46,843 bases of DNA, taken from positions 1-46,843 of the forward strand of contig CAYZTT010000004.1 of NCBI GenBank assembly GCA_964481835.1. The letters are read 5' to 3'. The translations under genes were made by a program, and so were the position numbers. The notes under the pieces were generated by a model. That model had not been told where the DNA came from and ran no database searches. It saw only the letters and a program-made list of their open reading frames with translations. Positions within the stretch are counted from its first letter, which is position 1; each line of letters opens with the position of its first letter. Shown here one piece after another: positions 31,586 to 39,743 of the stretch. Origin of the DNA: JABIBT01 sp964481835 (GTDB lineage Archaea > Nanobdellota > Nanobdellia > SCGC-AAA011-G17 > PNOQ01).

Positions 31586-32677
31586 ATGGATACAAAAGAT
31601 AAGCAAAAACTAAAGAGATTTATTCGGAATTTAGATTCAATTAGAGGCAGGCATACAGAATTGGTATCGGTTTATGTTCCTGCAGGATATGATTTAACTA
31701 AAATCATTAATCATTTGGCACAGGAACAAGGAACTGCCACTAATATAAAAGATAAAACTACTAGAGATAATGTTATTAGTTCTCTAGAAAAGGCAATAAG
31801 GCATCTAAGGGTTGTTGGGAGAACTCCTAAAAATGGAATTGCAGTTTTCTCGGGGAATGTATCTAAAAAGGAAGGCCAGCCAAACATAGAAGTATTTAGT
31901 ATTGAACCCCCAGAAGAATTAAACACAAGAATCTATAGGTGTGATCAGGTTTTTGTTACAGAGCCCTTGAAAGAATATATGGAATATAAGGAAGTCTATG
32001 GTTTGATCGTTATTGATCGGAGAGAGGGTACCCTTGGGTTATTGAAGGGAACTAATATTGTTGAGTTGGCAGGATTTACCTCAAATGTTCCTGGGAAGAC
32101 AACGAAGGGGGGACAGAGTCAACAGAGATACGCAAGATTGAGAGATATTGCTGCCGCAGAATTTTTTAAGAGAGTTGGTGCTGCCGCGAATAAAGAATTT
32201 TTCGATATGAAAGAATTGAAGGGAATATTGCTTGGAGGCCCAGGTCCGACAAAAGAAGATTTTCTTAGGGGAGATTACTTACATACTGCACTAAAAAATA
32301 AAGTTATTGGAACTAAAGATTTAAGTTATACTGGAAGTTTTGGACTAAATGAATTAGTGGATAAGAGTCAGGACCTTTTGGCAAATGAGATAATTGTTGA
32401 AGAGAAAAAGATAATGCAAGAATTTTTTCAGAAACTCGCTACAGAATCTGATAAAGTTTCATATGGCAAAGAGGAAGTTAGGAAAGCTCTTGAGATGGGG
32501 GCAGTCAAGGTTTTGTTGTTGAGTGAGGATATTGAAGAGCGAGATGTTGAGGAATTTGAGAAATTATCTGAGGCTTCTGGAACAGAGGTTAAGATTATAT
32601 CTATTGAAACTCGTGAGGGGACACAATTAAAAGAAATGAGTGGATATGCTGCAATTTTAAGATTCCCAGTTTATTAG
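31586..32677 (+). CDS. prf1: peptide chain release factor aRF1
   Basis: A 363-residue archaeal class-1 release factor. ATG 31586, directly after the valS stop, gives the normal N-terminus (MDTKDKQKLKRFI). The stop-codon recognition motif NIKS appears as NIKD (53-56); the YxCxxxF motif is YRCDQVF (117-123); the peptidyl-hydrolysis motif GGQ lies in TKGGQSQQR (175-177). It recognises all three stops in homologues, and TAA, TAG and TGA are all used by genes in this window. The C-terminal domain (KVLLLSEDIEERDVEEF) contacts ABCE1 or aEF1A in homologues. Confidence 0.96.
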   Translation: MDTKDKQKLKRFIRNLDSIRGRHTELVSVYVPAGYDLTKIINHLAQEQGTATNIKDKTTRDNVISSLEKAIRHLRVVGRTPKNGIAVFSGNVSKKEGQPNIEVFSIEPPEELNTRIYRCDQVFVTEPLKEYMEYKEVYGLIVIDRREGTLGLLKGTNIVELAGFTSNVPGKTTKGGQSQQRYARLRDIAAAEFFKRVGAAANKEFFDMKELKGILLGGPGPTKEDFLRGDYLHTALKNKVIGTKDLSYTGSFGLNELVDKSQDLLANEIIVEEKKIMQEFFQKLATESDKVSYGKEEVRKALEMGAVKVLLLSEDIEERDVEEFEKLSEASGTEVKIISIETREGTQLKEMSGYAAILRFPVY

Positions 32678-32682
32678 AAATG

Positions 32683-32690
32683 TTTATATA
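32683..32690 (+). promoter_or_regulatory. TATA box for the small lipoprotein gene
   Basis: tttatata just after the aRF1 stop, 36-43 nt before GTG 32726; the expected short leader contains the ggggtga site. Confidence 0.6.
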
Positions 32691-32725
32691 TTGGTTTTGA
32701 TTATTTTTTGTTAGGGGTGAATGTT

Positions 32726-33106
32726 GTGAAGAAATTGTTTTTGGGACTTGTTTTATCTTTGGTGATAATTATTTCTGGATGTGATCTTATTAGAGAGAGT
32801 CCCAACCCTGATGATGATTGGGAGCCATGGGGAATCCCCCTAAAGTGGAAAAGTAACACTCCCTTGGCACAATGGACTGAATGTGTGAATAAATATGAGA
32901 AAACGTGCAATCAAATTTGCGATCAGAGAGGAAAGGAATGTGATCCCTCCTGTAGGACAGATAGTGGACTTCCTAACCAGGGTTCCCAAGCATGGTTGAA
33001 TGCACAGGGCTGCCAAGGCGGGAGTCAAAATGATGGACAAGCCAGTTGTTCCCACGTAGGAGATTTACAGGGATCTGAGCCCCGGTGGAAGTGCTGTTGT
33101 AAGTGA
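32726..33106 (+). CDS. small Cys-rich lipoprotein
   Basis: About 126 residues. GTG 32726 is chosen over the in-frame TTG at 32708 because ggggtga (32714-32720) precedes it with good spacing and it gives a compact signal peptide: KKLFLGLVLSLVIIISGC with a convincing lipobox (ISGC). The mature part is Cys-rich (CNQICDQRGKECDPSC, then a tail CCCK) and probably disulfide-bonded outside the cell. Trp and Pro are common after the anchor. No family recognised. It stands alone between aRF1 and scpB with its own TATA box. Confidence 0.75.
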   Translation: MKKLFLGLVLSLVIIISGCDLIRESPNPDDDWEPWGIPLKWKSNTPLAQWTECVNKYEKTCNQICDQRGKECDPSCRTDSGLPNQGSQAWLNAQGCQGGSQNDGQASCSHVGDLQGSEPRWKCCCK

Positions 33107-33117
33107 TATTTTCATTA

Positions 33118-33127
33118 GTTTTATAAA
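33118..33127 (+). promoter_or_regulatory. TATA box for scpB
   Basis: gttttataaa lies 23-32 nt before ATG 33150; leaderless spacing. Confidence 0.6.
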
Positions 33128-33149
33128 TTCTGAATATATTTAGGCAGAT

Positions 33150-33671
33150 ATGCAAGATGCAAAGAATAGGGTTGAAGCAGTATTATTCACTACTGGGAGA
33201 TTTTTGAAACTTGAAGACATATCTAGGTTGACTAGTATTGGAAGTATGGGATATCTAAAGCAAGTTCTGAATGAATTAAAGGAAGATTATGGTGGGAAAG
33301 GTTCTGCTTTAGAGATTATTAATGAAAAAGACTTGTGGAGATTAAATATTAAGAAAGAATTTCTATATTTAACCGAGAGCCTATTAAGTGATGCAGAGCT
33401 TGATAAGCCAACCCAAGAAACCTTGGCAATTATTGCATATCGACAACCTGCGATACAATCTGATGTTACCAATATAAGGGGAAATAAGTCGTATGACCAC
33501 ATTAAGAAGTTAAAAGAGGAAGGATTTTTGGTTTCTGAGAGGTTTGGTAGGACAAGGATATTAAAGTTAACACAGAAATTTTACGATTATTTTGACATTG
33601 TCGAGGACAATTTAAAGTTAAAATTAGAGGGAAAGGAAGCTCCTGAAGAAGAAACTTCACAAGAGGAATAA
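33150..33671 (+). CDS. scpB: segregation and condensation protein ScpB
   Basis: A 173-residue ScpB: two winged-helix domains, with the family hallmark TQETLAIIAYRQPAIQSDV (about residues 90-108) and RGNKSYDHIKKLKEEGFL. With ScpA and SMC it forms the chromosome-compacting complex. No scpA or smc is adjacent here. The C-terminus is an acidic tail (EEETSQEE). The gene has its own TATA box. Confidence 0.92.
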   Translation: MQDAKNRVEAVLFTTGRFLKLEDISRLTSIGSMGYLKQVLNELKEDYGGKGSALEIINEKDLWRLNIKKEFLYLTESLLSDAELDKPTQETLAIIAYRQPAIQSDVTNIRGNKSYDHIKKLKEEGFLVSERFGRTRILKLTQKFYDYFDIVEDNLKLKLEGKEAPEEETSQEE

Positions 33672-33682
33672 TATTTCCAAAA

Positions 33683-33692
33683 TATTATAAAT
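33683..33692 (+). promoter_or_regulatory. TATA box for the GT2 gene
   Basis: tattataaat lies 21-30 nt before ATG 33713; leaderless spacing. Confidence 0.6.
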
Positions 33693-33712
33693 GGTCTTAG
33701 ATTCGCCCTTGT

Positions 33713-34942
33713 ATGGAGTTTATGACTTTCGTATATTTGTTTTTTATACTTACTTCTTTGTATTTGACATTCCTTGTATTGATACTCCATTATAAGAATC
33801 GAGGCTCCCTGAGGGAGGTTAGAGAGCCAACAGTTTTTCCGAAAATAAGTGTTCTTATTCCCGCATGGAATGAAGGAGAAACGATTGGAAATACTATCCA
33901 AGCCGTTTTAGATTCGGACTATCCCAGGGACAAATTAGAAGTTATTGTAGTCAATGATAAGAGTTCGGATAATACTCTTGAAGAGATGAAAAAATTTGGG
34001 GATAAGATTCGGGTTGTTGATAATGAAGTCAATTTGGGGAAATCTGGATCTCTAAATAAGATTGCAAAGATGGCCAAAGGAGAGATTATTGCGGTTGTTG
34101 ATGCAGATTCATATCCTAATAAGGAATCGATTCGGCAGATGATTGCATATTTTGAGGAAGAGGGGGTGGGCGCGGTTACGTCCGCTATTTTAGTTAAGGG
34201 TGGAAAAACTAGATTAGAAAGGTTGCAGGCAGTAGAGTATACTATTATTGCATGGAATAGAAAACTGTTGCAATTTATTGAGGGAATATATGTTACCCCT
34301 GGGCCCCTGAGTATGTACCGGAAGGAGGCTATGTTACTCGATGGAGGATTTGACACAAAGAATATTACCGAGGATATTGAGATGACTTGGAAAATTCTTA
34401 AGCATAGATATAAAGTACGAATCGATTTAAATTCTAAGGTGTATTGTTCGTCTCCCAATACTATTAAGACTTGGTGGAAGCAAAGATTGCGGTGGAATTT
34501 GGGGGGAATGCAAACCATGATTAAATACAGGAGATTAATATTTAATCCTCGATATGGTATGATGGGCCTATTTGTTGTGCCTTTTTTTATCACTACTTTC
34601 TTTTTGAGTTTGGTCGGATTGGGAGTGTTCTTTTACGTGTTGCTGAAGAAGGTATTCCAATCTTACTTGATGACTAAATATGCCTATATTTCTTCTAGCT
34701 CATTTTTGAGTGTAGATACATTAAATCTAAATGCCAATGTCTTTGCATTGTTTGCTACTCTGCTGATTTTCCTTGGAATTCTGTATTTGGCTCTCTCACA
34801 GAAGTATGTTATTGATAGAAAGATCGGAGTTAAGGATATTCCCCTTTTTGCGTTATATTTATTAATTTATCTATCACTCTACCCTTTTGTACTAGTTCAC
34901 TCAATATGGAGGTTTTTAGTAACTAAAAAGTTCGAATGGTAA
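33713..34942 (+). CDS. membrane GT2 glycosyltransferase (processive-type motifs)
   Basis: A 409-residue family-2 glycosyltransferase. One N-terminal helix (VYLFFILTSLYLTFLVLIL), the catalytic GT-A domain with NDKSSDN (81-87), the DxD motif VDADS (129-133), the TED motif (219-221) and QRLRW (257-261), then three to four C-terminal helices. D, DxD, TED and QxxRW together are the signature of hyaluronan/cellulose/chitin-synthase-like enzymes, so it may make or extend a surface polysaccharide, or serve protein N-glycosylation. It overlaps the following membrane protein gene by 7 nt. It could supply glycans for the sequon-rich surface proteins of this window (inference). Confidence 0.92.
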   Translation: MEFMTFVYLFFILTSLYLTFLVLILHYKNRGSLREVREPTVFPKISVLIPAWNEGETIGNTIQAVLDSDYPRDKLEVIVVNDKSSDNTLEEMKKFGDKIRVVDNEVNLGKSGSLNKIAKMAKGEIIAVVDADSYPNKESIRQMIAYFEEEGVGAVTSAILVKGGKTRLERLQAVEYTIIAWNRKLLQFIEGIYVTPGPLSMYRKEAMLLDGGFDTKNITEDIEMTWKILKHRYKVRIDLNSKVYCSSPNTIKTWWKQRLRWNLGGMQTMIKYRRLIFNPRYGMMGLFVVPFFITTFFLSLVGLGVFFYVLLKKVFQSYLMTKYAYISSSSFLSVDTLNLNANVFALFATLLIFLGILYLALSQKYVIDRKIGVKDIPLFALYLLIYLSLYPFVLVHSIWRFLVTKKFEW

Positions 34943-35592
34943 AGGCACAGAAAGATGTTTTTTGGAAGGCACTGTTGTTGACAGTCGTAGTTTTTCTAAT
35001 CGGAGTGTTTTTTGGATATTTACTAGAGGAGAATAGAGTCAGTAAGATTGAGGACAATTTTGATCTATTGATTATTGATTGGGATGATGCGGAGTCACAA
35101 TCTAGTTATTACCAGATTTTGGATGAAGATTTTTGCGAAGAAGCTGTTGTCCAGAATTTGAAGTTTGGTGATGAGATCTATGCAAAGGGGTTGAAGCTAG
35201 AGGAATATGAGGCAGCAAATAGATTTTTGGATAGATTGGATATAGAGAAGAAAAAATACAACCTATTGAAGATTAAGTTCTTTATTAATAGTAAAATAAT
35301 CAAGGAGAAATGTAACGCAGATTATGAGTATTTATTTTACTTTTATTCAGATATTGACCCTCCTACCGATGTGAAGGAAAAACAGAGGGCAATGTCCCGA
35401 GTGTTGATGGATGTTAAGTTTGAACTTGGGGATGAGATAATATTGATGCCTCTGGCTGCAGATATGGATCTTGGTGTTGTGAACATATTGTTGGATAAAT
35501 ATGGAGTCACAGAATTTCCTAGTATTGTGATAAAAGAGAGTGTCAGGTTGGATGGTGTGCACACACAAGAAGAGATTTTAGAGTTTTTTTAA
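34936..35592 (+). CDS. single-pass membrane protein, possibly thioredoxin-like
   Basis: A 218-residue protein with one N-terminal helix (ALLLTVVVFLIGVFFGYLL) and an acidic domain. The C-terminal part (LVNILLDKYGVTEFPSIVI-like, residues about 185-215) has the beta-strand-then-cis-proline pattern EFPS typical of thioredoxin folds, but there is no CxxC motif; Cys residues occur in DFCEEAV and KEKCNADY. It overlaps the GT2 gene by 7 nt, so it is probably its partner. Redox activity cannot be claimed. Confidence 0.68.
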   Translation: MVKAQKDVFWKALLLTVVVFLIGVFFGYLLEENRVSKIEDNFDLLIIDWDDAESQSSYYQILDEDFCEEAVVQNLKFGDEIYAKGLKLEEYEAANRFLDRLDIEKKKYNLLKIKFFINSKIIKEKCNADYEYLFYFYSDIDPPTDVKEKQRAMSRVLMDVKFELGDEIILMPLAADMDLGVVNILLDKYGVTEFPSIVIKESVRLDGVHTQEEILEFF

Positions 35593-35600
35593 GACCATAA

Positions 35601-35610
35601 GCTTTTTAAT
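35601..35610 (+). promoter_or_regulatory. TATA box for the aMBF1 operon
   Basis: gctttttaat lies 24-33 nt before ATG 35634; leaderless spacing. Confidence 0.55.
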
Positions 35611-35633
35611 TTTGGGTTGATTTACTTTCTAAA

Positions 35634-36104
35634 ATGACATGCGAAATGTGTGGGAAAAAAACTGAGAATCCAGTAGAGGCTATTGTTGAAGGCTCAATGC
35701 TGAGCGTTTGCCAGAAGTGTAGTAAGCATGGGAATGTTATCCGGGTTTTGCAAGCACCAAAGGAAATTTCTGCAGAATTTAATAGAGAGAGAGTTTCCTC
35801 TGAAGATCCGGTAGAAGTGGTTGTTGATAGCTACCCCGAGGTTATTAAGAAGGCCAGGGAGAAAATGGGGCTAACCCAGGAACAGCTTGCGAAGGATGTG
35901 GGGGAGCGAGAATCTATCATTCATCAGGCAGAATCCGGGAAGATGAAACCTAATTTTATGTTGGCTAAGAAATTGAATGTTTATTTGAAGATAAATTTAA
36001 TAGAAAAGGTTGAAAAGATAGATTTTAAGAAAGATAAAAAAGATATTAATTTTAAAGATAAGACGATAACAATTGGGGACCTATTGAAGAAGAACCATGA
36101 ATAA
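35634..36104 (+). CDS. mbf1: multiprotein bridging factor aMBF1
   Basis: A 156-residue archaeal MBF1: an N-terminal zinc ribbon (Cys3, 6, 26, 29: CEMCGKK and CQKCSKHG), a flexible linker, and a C-terminal HTH of the Xre type (REKMGLTQEQLAKDVGERES, then KPNFMLAKKLN). Homologues bind the 30S ribosome. The stop overlaps the METTL5-like gene by 8 nt, so they share a transcript. Confidence 0.93.
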   Translation: MTCEMCGKKTENPVEAIVEGSMLSVCQKCSKHGNVIRVLQAPKEISAEFNRERVSSEDPVEVVVDSYPEVIKKAREKMGLTQEQLAKDVGERESIIHQAESGKMKPNFMLAKKLNVYLKINLIEKVEKIDFKKDKKDINFKDKTITIGDLLKKNHE

Positions 36105-36693
36105 GAAAAGTTTAGCTGTAGAATTATCTAAATTAAAGAAATTTGAGAATGTTAAGGCGGGGTTGGAACAGTATCCTAGCGATTCCGAACTGGCGGCACA
36201 TATACTTTGGAATGCCTTCATGAATGGAGACATTGAGGGAAAAACTGTTGCTGACCTTGGGTGCGGGAATGGTATCTTTGGGATTGGTGCCTTGATGTTG
36301 GGGGCTAAGAAAGTTTATTTTGTTGATATTGATGGGGGTTCTTTGGCAGTTGCAAAAGAGAATTGTGAATATGGGGGCGGTGAATTTCTCAATATAGATG
36401 TTTTTGATTTTGATAAGAAGATAGATACTGTGGTTATGAATCCTCCCTTTGGTGTGCAGAATAAACATGTAGATAGGTCTTTCTTGGAGGTTGCTATGCA
36501 GTTTGCTAATTCTATATACACAATTCATAAGGTTGAAACAAAAGAGTTTATAGATTCTTTTGTGGCCAAGGGGTCTTTTGAAGTTACAGGGTTTGAGGAG
36601 AAGGATTTTGCATTGAAAAAGAGTATGAAATTTCACAAGTCTGAGAAGTATAATGTTCGGGTTGGAATCTGGATGCTAAAGCGAAAGCTTTAA
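36097..36693 (+). CDS. METTL5-like RNA methyltransferase
   Basis: A 198-residue Rossmann methyltransferase. SAM motif DLGCGNGIFGIGA (53-65), the acidic FVDID, and the N6-adenine type catalytic motif NPPFG (115-119). The N-terminal LEQYPSDSELAAHIL is typical of the METTL5 group, which makes m6A in small-subunit rRNA in eukaryotes; the archaeal homologue is presumed to modify rRNA too. Overlap with aMBF1 (a ribosome-associated protein) fits a ribosome role. Confidence 0.87.
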   Translation: MNKKSLAVELSKLKKFENVKAGLEQYPSDSELAAHILWNAFMNGDIEGKTVADLGCGNGIFGIGALMLGAKKVYFVDIDGGSLAVAKENCEYGGGEFLNIDVFDFDKKIDTVVMNPPFGVQNKHVDRSFLEVAMQFANSIYTIHKVETKEFIDSFVAKGSFEVTGFEEKDFALKKSMKFHKSEKYNVRVGIWMLKRKL

Positions 36694-36697
36694 AATA
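36688..36697 (+). promoter_or_regulatory. TATA box for rpo11
   Basis: ctttaaaata overlaps the stop codon of the methyltransferase gene and is 27-36 nt before ATG 36724. Confidence 0.55.
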
Positions 36698-36723
36698 CCT
36701 CATTTTTCACTAAATCTAGCAAA

Positions 36724-36990
36724 ATGGAGCTTAAAATTTTAGAAGAATCGAAGGGAACTTTGAAAGTAGAGATTTTGGGAGAAGATCATACTTTGGCCAA
36801 TTCTATACGGAAGGAACTATGGTCTGATAATCATGTTAAGATTGCAGGATATGATATCGAGCATCCATTGGTTGGGGGCCCAGTTCTAATAGTTGAGACC
36901 GATGGCAAGGAAGAACCCAAGAAGGCATTGATTGCTGCCGCTGAGAGATTGAAAAAGAGAAATGCAGAATTCGTAGCAAAATTTAAGTAA
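36724..36990 (+). CDS. rpo11: RNA polymerase subunit Rpo11 (RpoL)
   Basis: An 88-residue subunit L of archaeal RNA polymerase: GEDHTLANSIRKELW is the family signature for the helix pairing with Rpo3, and YDIEHPLVGGPVLIVET follows. Length is normal. It has its own TATA box and precedes the signal peptidase gene. Confidence 0.96.
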   Translation: MELKILEESKGTLKVEILGEDHTLANSIRKELWSDNHVKIAGYDIEHPLVGGPVLIVETDGKEEPKKALIAAAERLKKRNAEFVAKFK

Positions 36991-37000
36991 GTTTTTTAAA
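36991..37000 (+). promoter_or_regulatory. TATA box for the signal peptidase-TFS operon
   Basis: gttttttaaa follows the rpo11 stop at once and is 23-32 nt before ATG 37023. Confidence 0.5.
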
Positions 37001-37022
37001 GACATGTTTTAAAGGATATTCC

Positions 37023-37703
37023 ATGAATAAATTCAAGAAGATTTGGCATTTTTTATGGCATGAAGATTCCCTTACAAGCTGGATTGTTTCTATATTATTG
37101 GCTTTTTTGATTGTCAAATTTATTGTTTATCCTTTAATAGGAGTTTTTTTGGGAACTAGTTTTCCTATTGTTGCTGTTGTTTCAGAGAGCATGGAGCATC
37201 GGGCTGCCCCACTGTGTGTGGATTACGAAAATGGGAGGTGTATTAATGAATCAGAAACTGCCTTTAAGATCTGTGGCAAGACAGTTGATAATGGTGGTTT
37301 TTTTACCTCTAATATGTATTGGGAGACCTGTGGGGGCTGGTATAAAGACAATAATATTTCGAGGAAGAACTTTTCTGAGTTTTCTTTTAAAAACGGGTTT
37401 AATAAAGGAGATATAATGGTCTTGGTTGGGGCCGAATCGAAAGATATAAATATGGGGGATGTTGTAGTGTTTGATGGTGATTTGAACTATCCAATTATTC
37501 ACCGAGTGGTTAATAAGTGGGTGGAAAGCGATTCCTATTTCCTTGCGACAAAAGGAGACAACAATGACGGTTCATCTGATAATGAACTGGAGATTAGCGA
37601 GGATGAGTTGATAGGGAAAGCGGTTTTTAGATTGCCTTTATTGGGTTGGGTCAAGATTATGTTCAACTCGCTTATTGAGAATCTGCTGGGGGTGTTCAAA
37701 TGA
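37023..37703 (+). CDS. signal peptidase I with a Cys-containing insertion
   Basis: A 226-residue archaeal type I signal peptidase. An N-terminal helix (WIVSILLAFLIVKFIVYPLI), catalytic Ser56 in VSESMEH, His160 in YPIIHRVV (the general base in archaeal/ER-type enzymes) and Asp179 in TKGDNND. A C-terminal hydrophobic stretch follows. Between Ser56 and the GDIMVLVG strand lies an insertion of about 70 residues with four cysteines (65, 73, 84, 103) and aromatic residues; in most homologues these motifs are nearly adjacent. It would process the many secreted proteins here. The stop overlaps TFS by 4 nt. Confidence 0.9.
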   Translation: MNKFKKIWHFLWHEDSLTSWIVSILLAFLIVKFIVYPLIGVFLGTSFPIVAVVSESMEHRAAPLCVDYENGRCINESETAFKICGKTVDNGGFFTSNMYWETCGGWYKDNNISRKNFSEFSFKNGFNKGDIMVLVGAESKDINMGDVVVFDGDLNYPIIHRVVNKWVESDSYFLATKGDNNDGSSDNELEISEDELIGKAVFRLPLLGWVKIMFNSLIENLLGVFK

Positions 37704-38023
37704 ACGGAATGTTTTGTCAAAAGTGTGGATCTTTAATGGTCTTAAATAATGAGAAAAAGAAAGCCAATTGTTCTTCTTGTGGGTATTCTCCTAGGGGGAA
37801 GGTTGAGAATCTAATTTTGAAGGAAAAAGTTGATTTGACTAAAGAACAAGCGATTGAGGTCCAAGATAAGAAAGTTGAAACTTTGCCAAAGGTGAAGGAA
37901 ACCTGTGCTAAATGTAAGAATAAAACTGCCTACTATTGGACACTGCAGACTAGATCCAGCGATGAATCCGAGACTCGGTTCTTTGAGTGTACGAAATGTA
38001 GTCACAGGTGGAGAGTATACTAA
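37700..38023 (+). CDS. tfs: transcription factor S (TFS)
   Basis: A 107-residue TFIIS/RPC11-like transcript-cleavage factor. The N-terminal zinc ribbon has Cys6, 9, 24 and 27 (CQKCGSL, CSSCGYS); the C-terminal ribbon has Cys69, 72, 97 and 100 with the catalytic hairpin Asp88-Glu89 in TRSSDESETRFF. It rescues backtracked RNA polymerase by stimulating RNA cleavage. Translationally coupled to signal peptidase I. Confidence 0.95.
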   Translation: MNGMFCQKCGSLMVLNNEKKKANCSSCGYSPRGKVENLILKEKVDLTKEQAIEVQDKKVETLPKVKETCAKCKNKTAYYWTLQTRSSDESETRFFECTKCSHRWRVY

Positions 38024-38033
38024 ACTATAGAAA

Positions 38034-38043
38034 TCATTAAAAA
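38034..38043 (+). promoter_or_regulatory. TATA-like box for the PCNA gene
   Basis: tcattaaaaa lies 25-34 nt before ATG 38068. Confidence 0.5.
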
Positions 38044-38067
38044 CATAACACCATTTTCTTTTTTAAA

Positions 38068-38820
38068 ATGAAAGTTGTTTTGGCAGAGCCTAGGTTTTTG
38101 AAGGAAAGTATTGGAATTATTTCTGATTTGGTTTCAGACGTACAGATGAGGTTTGATAGTGATAAGATGGAAATAATTGCTATGGACCCTGCCAATGTTG
38201 CAATGATTGTTTTTAGATTGCTTTCAAGTTCGTTTGTGGAGTATAAAGTAGAAGGCGAAGAAACTATTGCAGTCAATCTAGATAATTTTAAACAAGTCTT
38301 GGGGAGATCAAAGAGCAGTGATACGATTACTTTAGAATTGGATAATGAGAGAAATAGGTTAAAGGTTAATCTGGAAGGCGATGGAAATAGAAAATTTAAC
38401 TTGGGTTTAATTGATATTCGTGAAAAGGATCAGAAAGTTCCTGAGTTGAAATTTCCAATTAATATTGAGATGAACTCTTCTGTCTTTAATGATGCAGTAG
38501 AGGATATGGCAATTATTGCAGATTCTATTGTTTTGACTGCATTGAAAGATAGTTTTTCTATTGAATCTAGTAGCCATGTGTCTGATGCAAAAATTAGTAT
38601 ACATAGTACAGAAGAAAATAGCATTTCATTTGATGGAGATGAAGAAGGGATAACCTCAAAGTATTCTGTTGAGTATTTGAAGAAGATAATTAAGGGTTCA
38701 AAATTAAGTGATAGAGTTAAGTTAAAATTTGGAAAAGATTATCCTTTGGAAATCAATTATAATGTTACAGACAGGTTGCAATTGACTACTATTTTGGCTC
38801 CGAGGGTAAGTACTGATTAG
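38068..38820 (+). CDS. pcn: DNA polymerase sliding clamp PCNA
   Basis: A 250-residue PCNA, the homotrimeric or heterotrimeric clamp that tethers DNA polymerase, ligase and FEN1. Typical segments are DKMEIIAMDPANVAMIVF near residue 32-50, the interdomain LIDIREKDQKVPELKFP and the C-terminal YPLEINYNVTDRLQLTTILAP, which carries the partner-binding end. Length is standard. Close to Rpo11 and TFS, a grouping seen in many archaea. Confidence 0.96.
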   Translation: MKVVLAEPRFLKESIGIISDLVSDVQMRFDSDKMEIIAMDPANVAMIVFRLLSSSFVEYKVEGEETIAVNLDNFKQVLGRSKSSDTITLELDNERNRLKVNLEGDGNRKFNLGLIDIREKDQKVPELKFPINIEMNSSVFNDAVEDMAIIADSIVLTALKDSFSIESSSHVSDAKISIHSTEENSISFDGDEEGITSKYSVEYLKKIIKGSKLSDRVKLKFGKDYPLEINYNVTDRLQLTTILAPRVSTD

Positions 38821-38824
38821 AAAC

Positions 38825-38834
38825 ATTTATAAAT
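38825..38834 (+). promoter_or_regulatory. TATA box for the K-[KRN]-G-Q operon
   Basis: atttataaat lies 22-31 nt before ATG 38856, so the first mRNA of the operon should be leaderless. Confidence 0.7.
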
Positions 38835-38855
38835 TTCTTTAGTGTTTTTCTTTGT

Positions 38856-39743
38856 ATGCATAAAAGAGGACAGGTTACTATATTTATTATATTGGGGATT
38901 GTTATCGTAGCAGTTCTAGCTTTTGTTTTTTATTTGGGAGGGATTTCTTTTAATGAGGAGCTTAGTTATGAAGAGGCTCAGAGTTTTGTTTCTGCAAGAA
39001 CAGAGATAGTATCTACCTTTGTGGAGAGTTGTTCTGAAGATAGTGCATGGGTAGTTTTGAGAACGATGGGGCAGTATGGCGGATATGTTGTTCCGAAGTT
39101 TGATTTGAATAATCCCCATTTTGAATTATTGCTGCCTACGGGAAATCATATTACTATAAACTATGCTGCCTATGTTGATGAAGGTGGAGCTTACGTGAAT
39201 ACATTCCCTTCTGTGAATGAGATGGAGCAGGAATTTGAGAACTATTTGCAGAACGTTGCTTTGGATCCAGATAACTCTGAAGGATTCGCTTCTTGTATTG
39301 ATGATTTTGATGTCTTTAAAGATTCTTTTGATGATGTAGATGCAGGGGATTTGACAGTCGATGTTGATTTTGGCGAGACCATCATGATTAGAATAAATTA
39401 TCCGGTTACTGTTAGGAGATCTGGGTTTGAAACTACAATTCAAGAATATTTTGTCGAGTTGCCGGTTAATATGAATGAGATTAGAAGTGTTAGCTCAAGA
39501 TTTATCTCGGATGTTATGGATGATAACGATTTAATTCAGAGTAGAGAATATTTCGTGGAAAAATATACAAACGAGATTGAGGGCGGGCTTAGAGAGGATA
39601 AGGTTGGAATTAATTGGTTTGATACTGTTTCAATTGAGACGGGATATAACAATGTCCATAATTATTATTTTACGATGCAATATGAACATCCGGAATTAGA
39701 AGAGGCCTATTTGTTTAATACCTTAGTGGGGGCCGGAGAATGA
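38856..39743 (+). CDS. pilin-like KRGQ membrane protein, first gene of the operon
   Basis: A 295-residue protein. N-terminus MHKRGQVTIFIILGIVIVAV: a basic pair, then G-Q and a single helix, the layout of prepilin (class III) signals. The outside part (about 265 residues) is mixed alpha/beta with two cysteines (FVESCSEDSAW and FASCIDDF) that could pair, and an acidic middle. I know this KRGQVTIF-type family only as hypothetical proteins widespread in Woesearchaeota-like genomes. It overlaps the 1458-residue gene by 4 nt (ATGA). Confidence 0.8.
   Translation: MHKRGQVTIFIILGIVIVAVLAFVFYLGGISFNEELSYEEAQSFVSARTEIVSTFVESCSEDSAWVVLRTMGQYGGYVVPKFDLNNPHFELLLPTGNHITINYAAYVDEGGAYVNTFPSVNEMEQEFENYLQNVALDPDNSEGFASCIDDFDVFKDSFDDVDAGDLTVDVDFGETIMIRINYPVTVRRSGFETTIQEYFVELPVNMNEIRSVSSRFISDVMDDNDLIQSREYFVEKYTNEIEGGLREDKVGINWFDTVSIETGYNNVHNYYFTMQYEHPELEEAYLFNTLVGAGE

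Noticed and set aside
33919..34593. Long open frame on the minus strand (224 codons)
   Set aside because: It lies wholly inside the glycosyltransferase gene, whose motifs are clear; the antisense frame has no family features.
36133..36636. Antisense frame of 167 codons
   Set aside because: It overlaps the METTL5-like gene completely and shows no protein-like motif.
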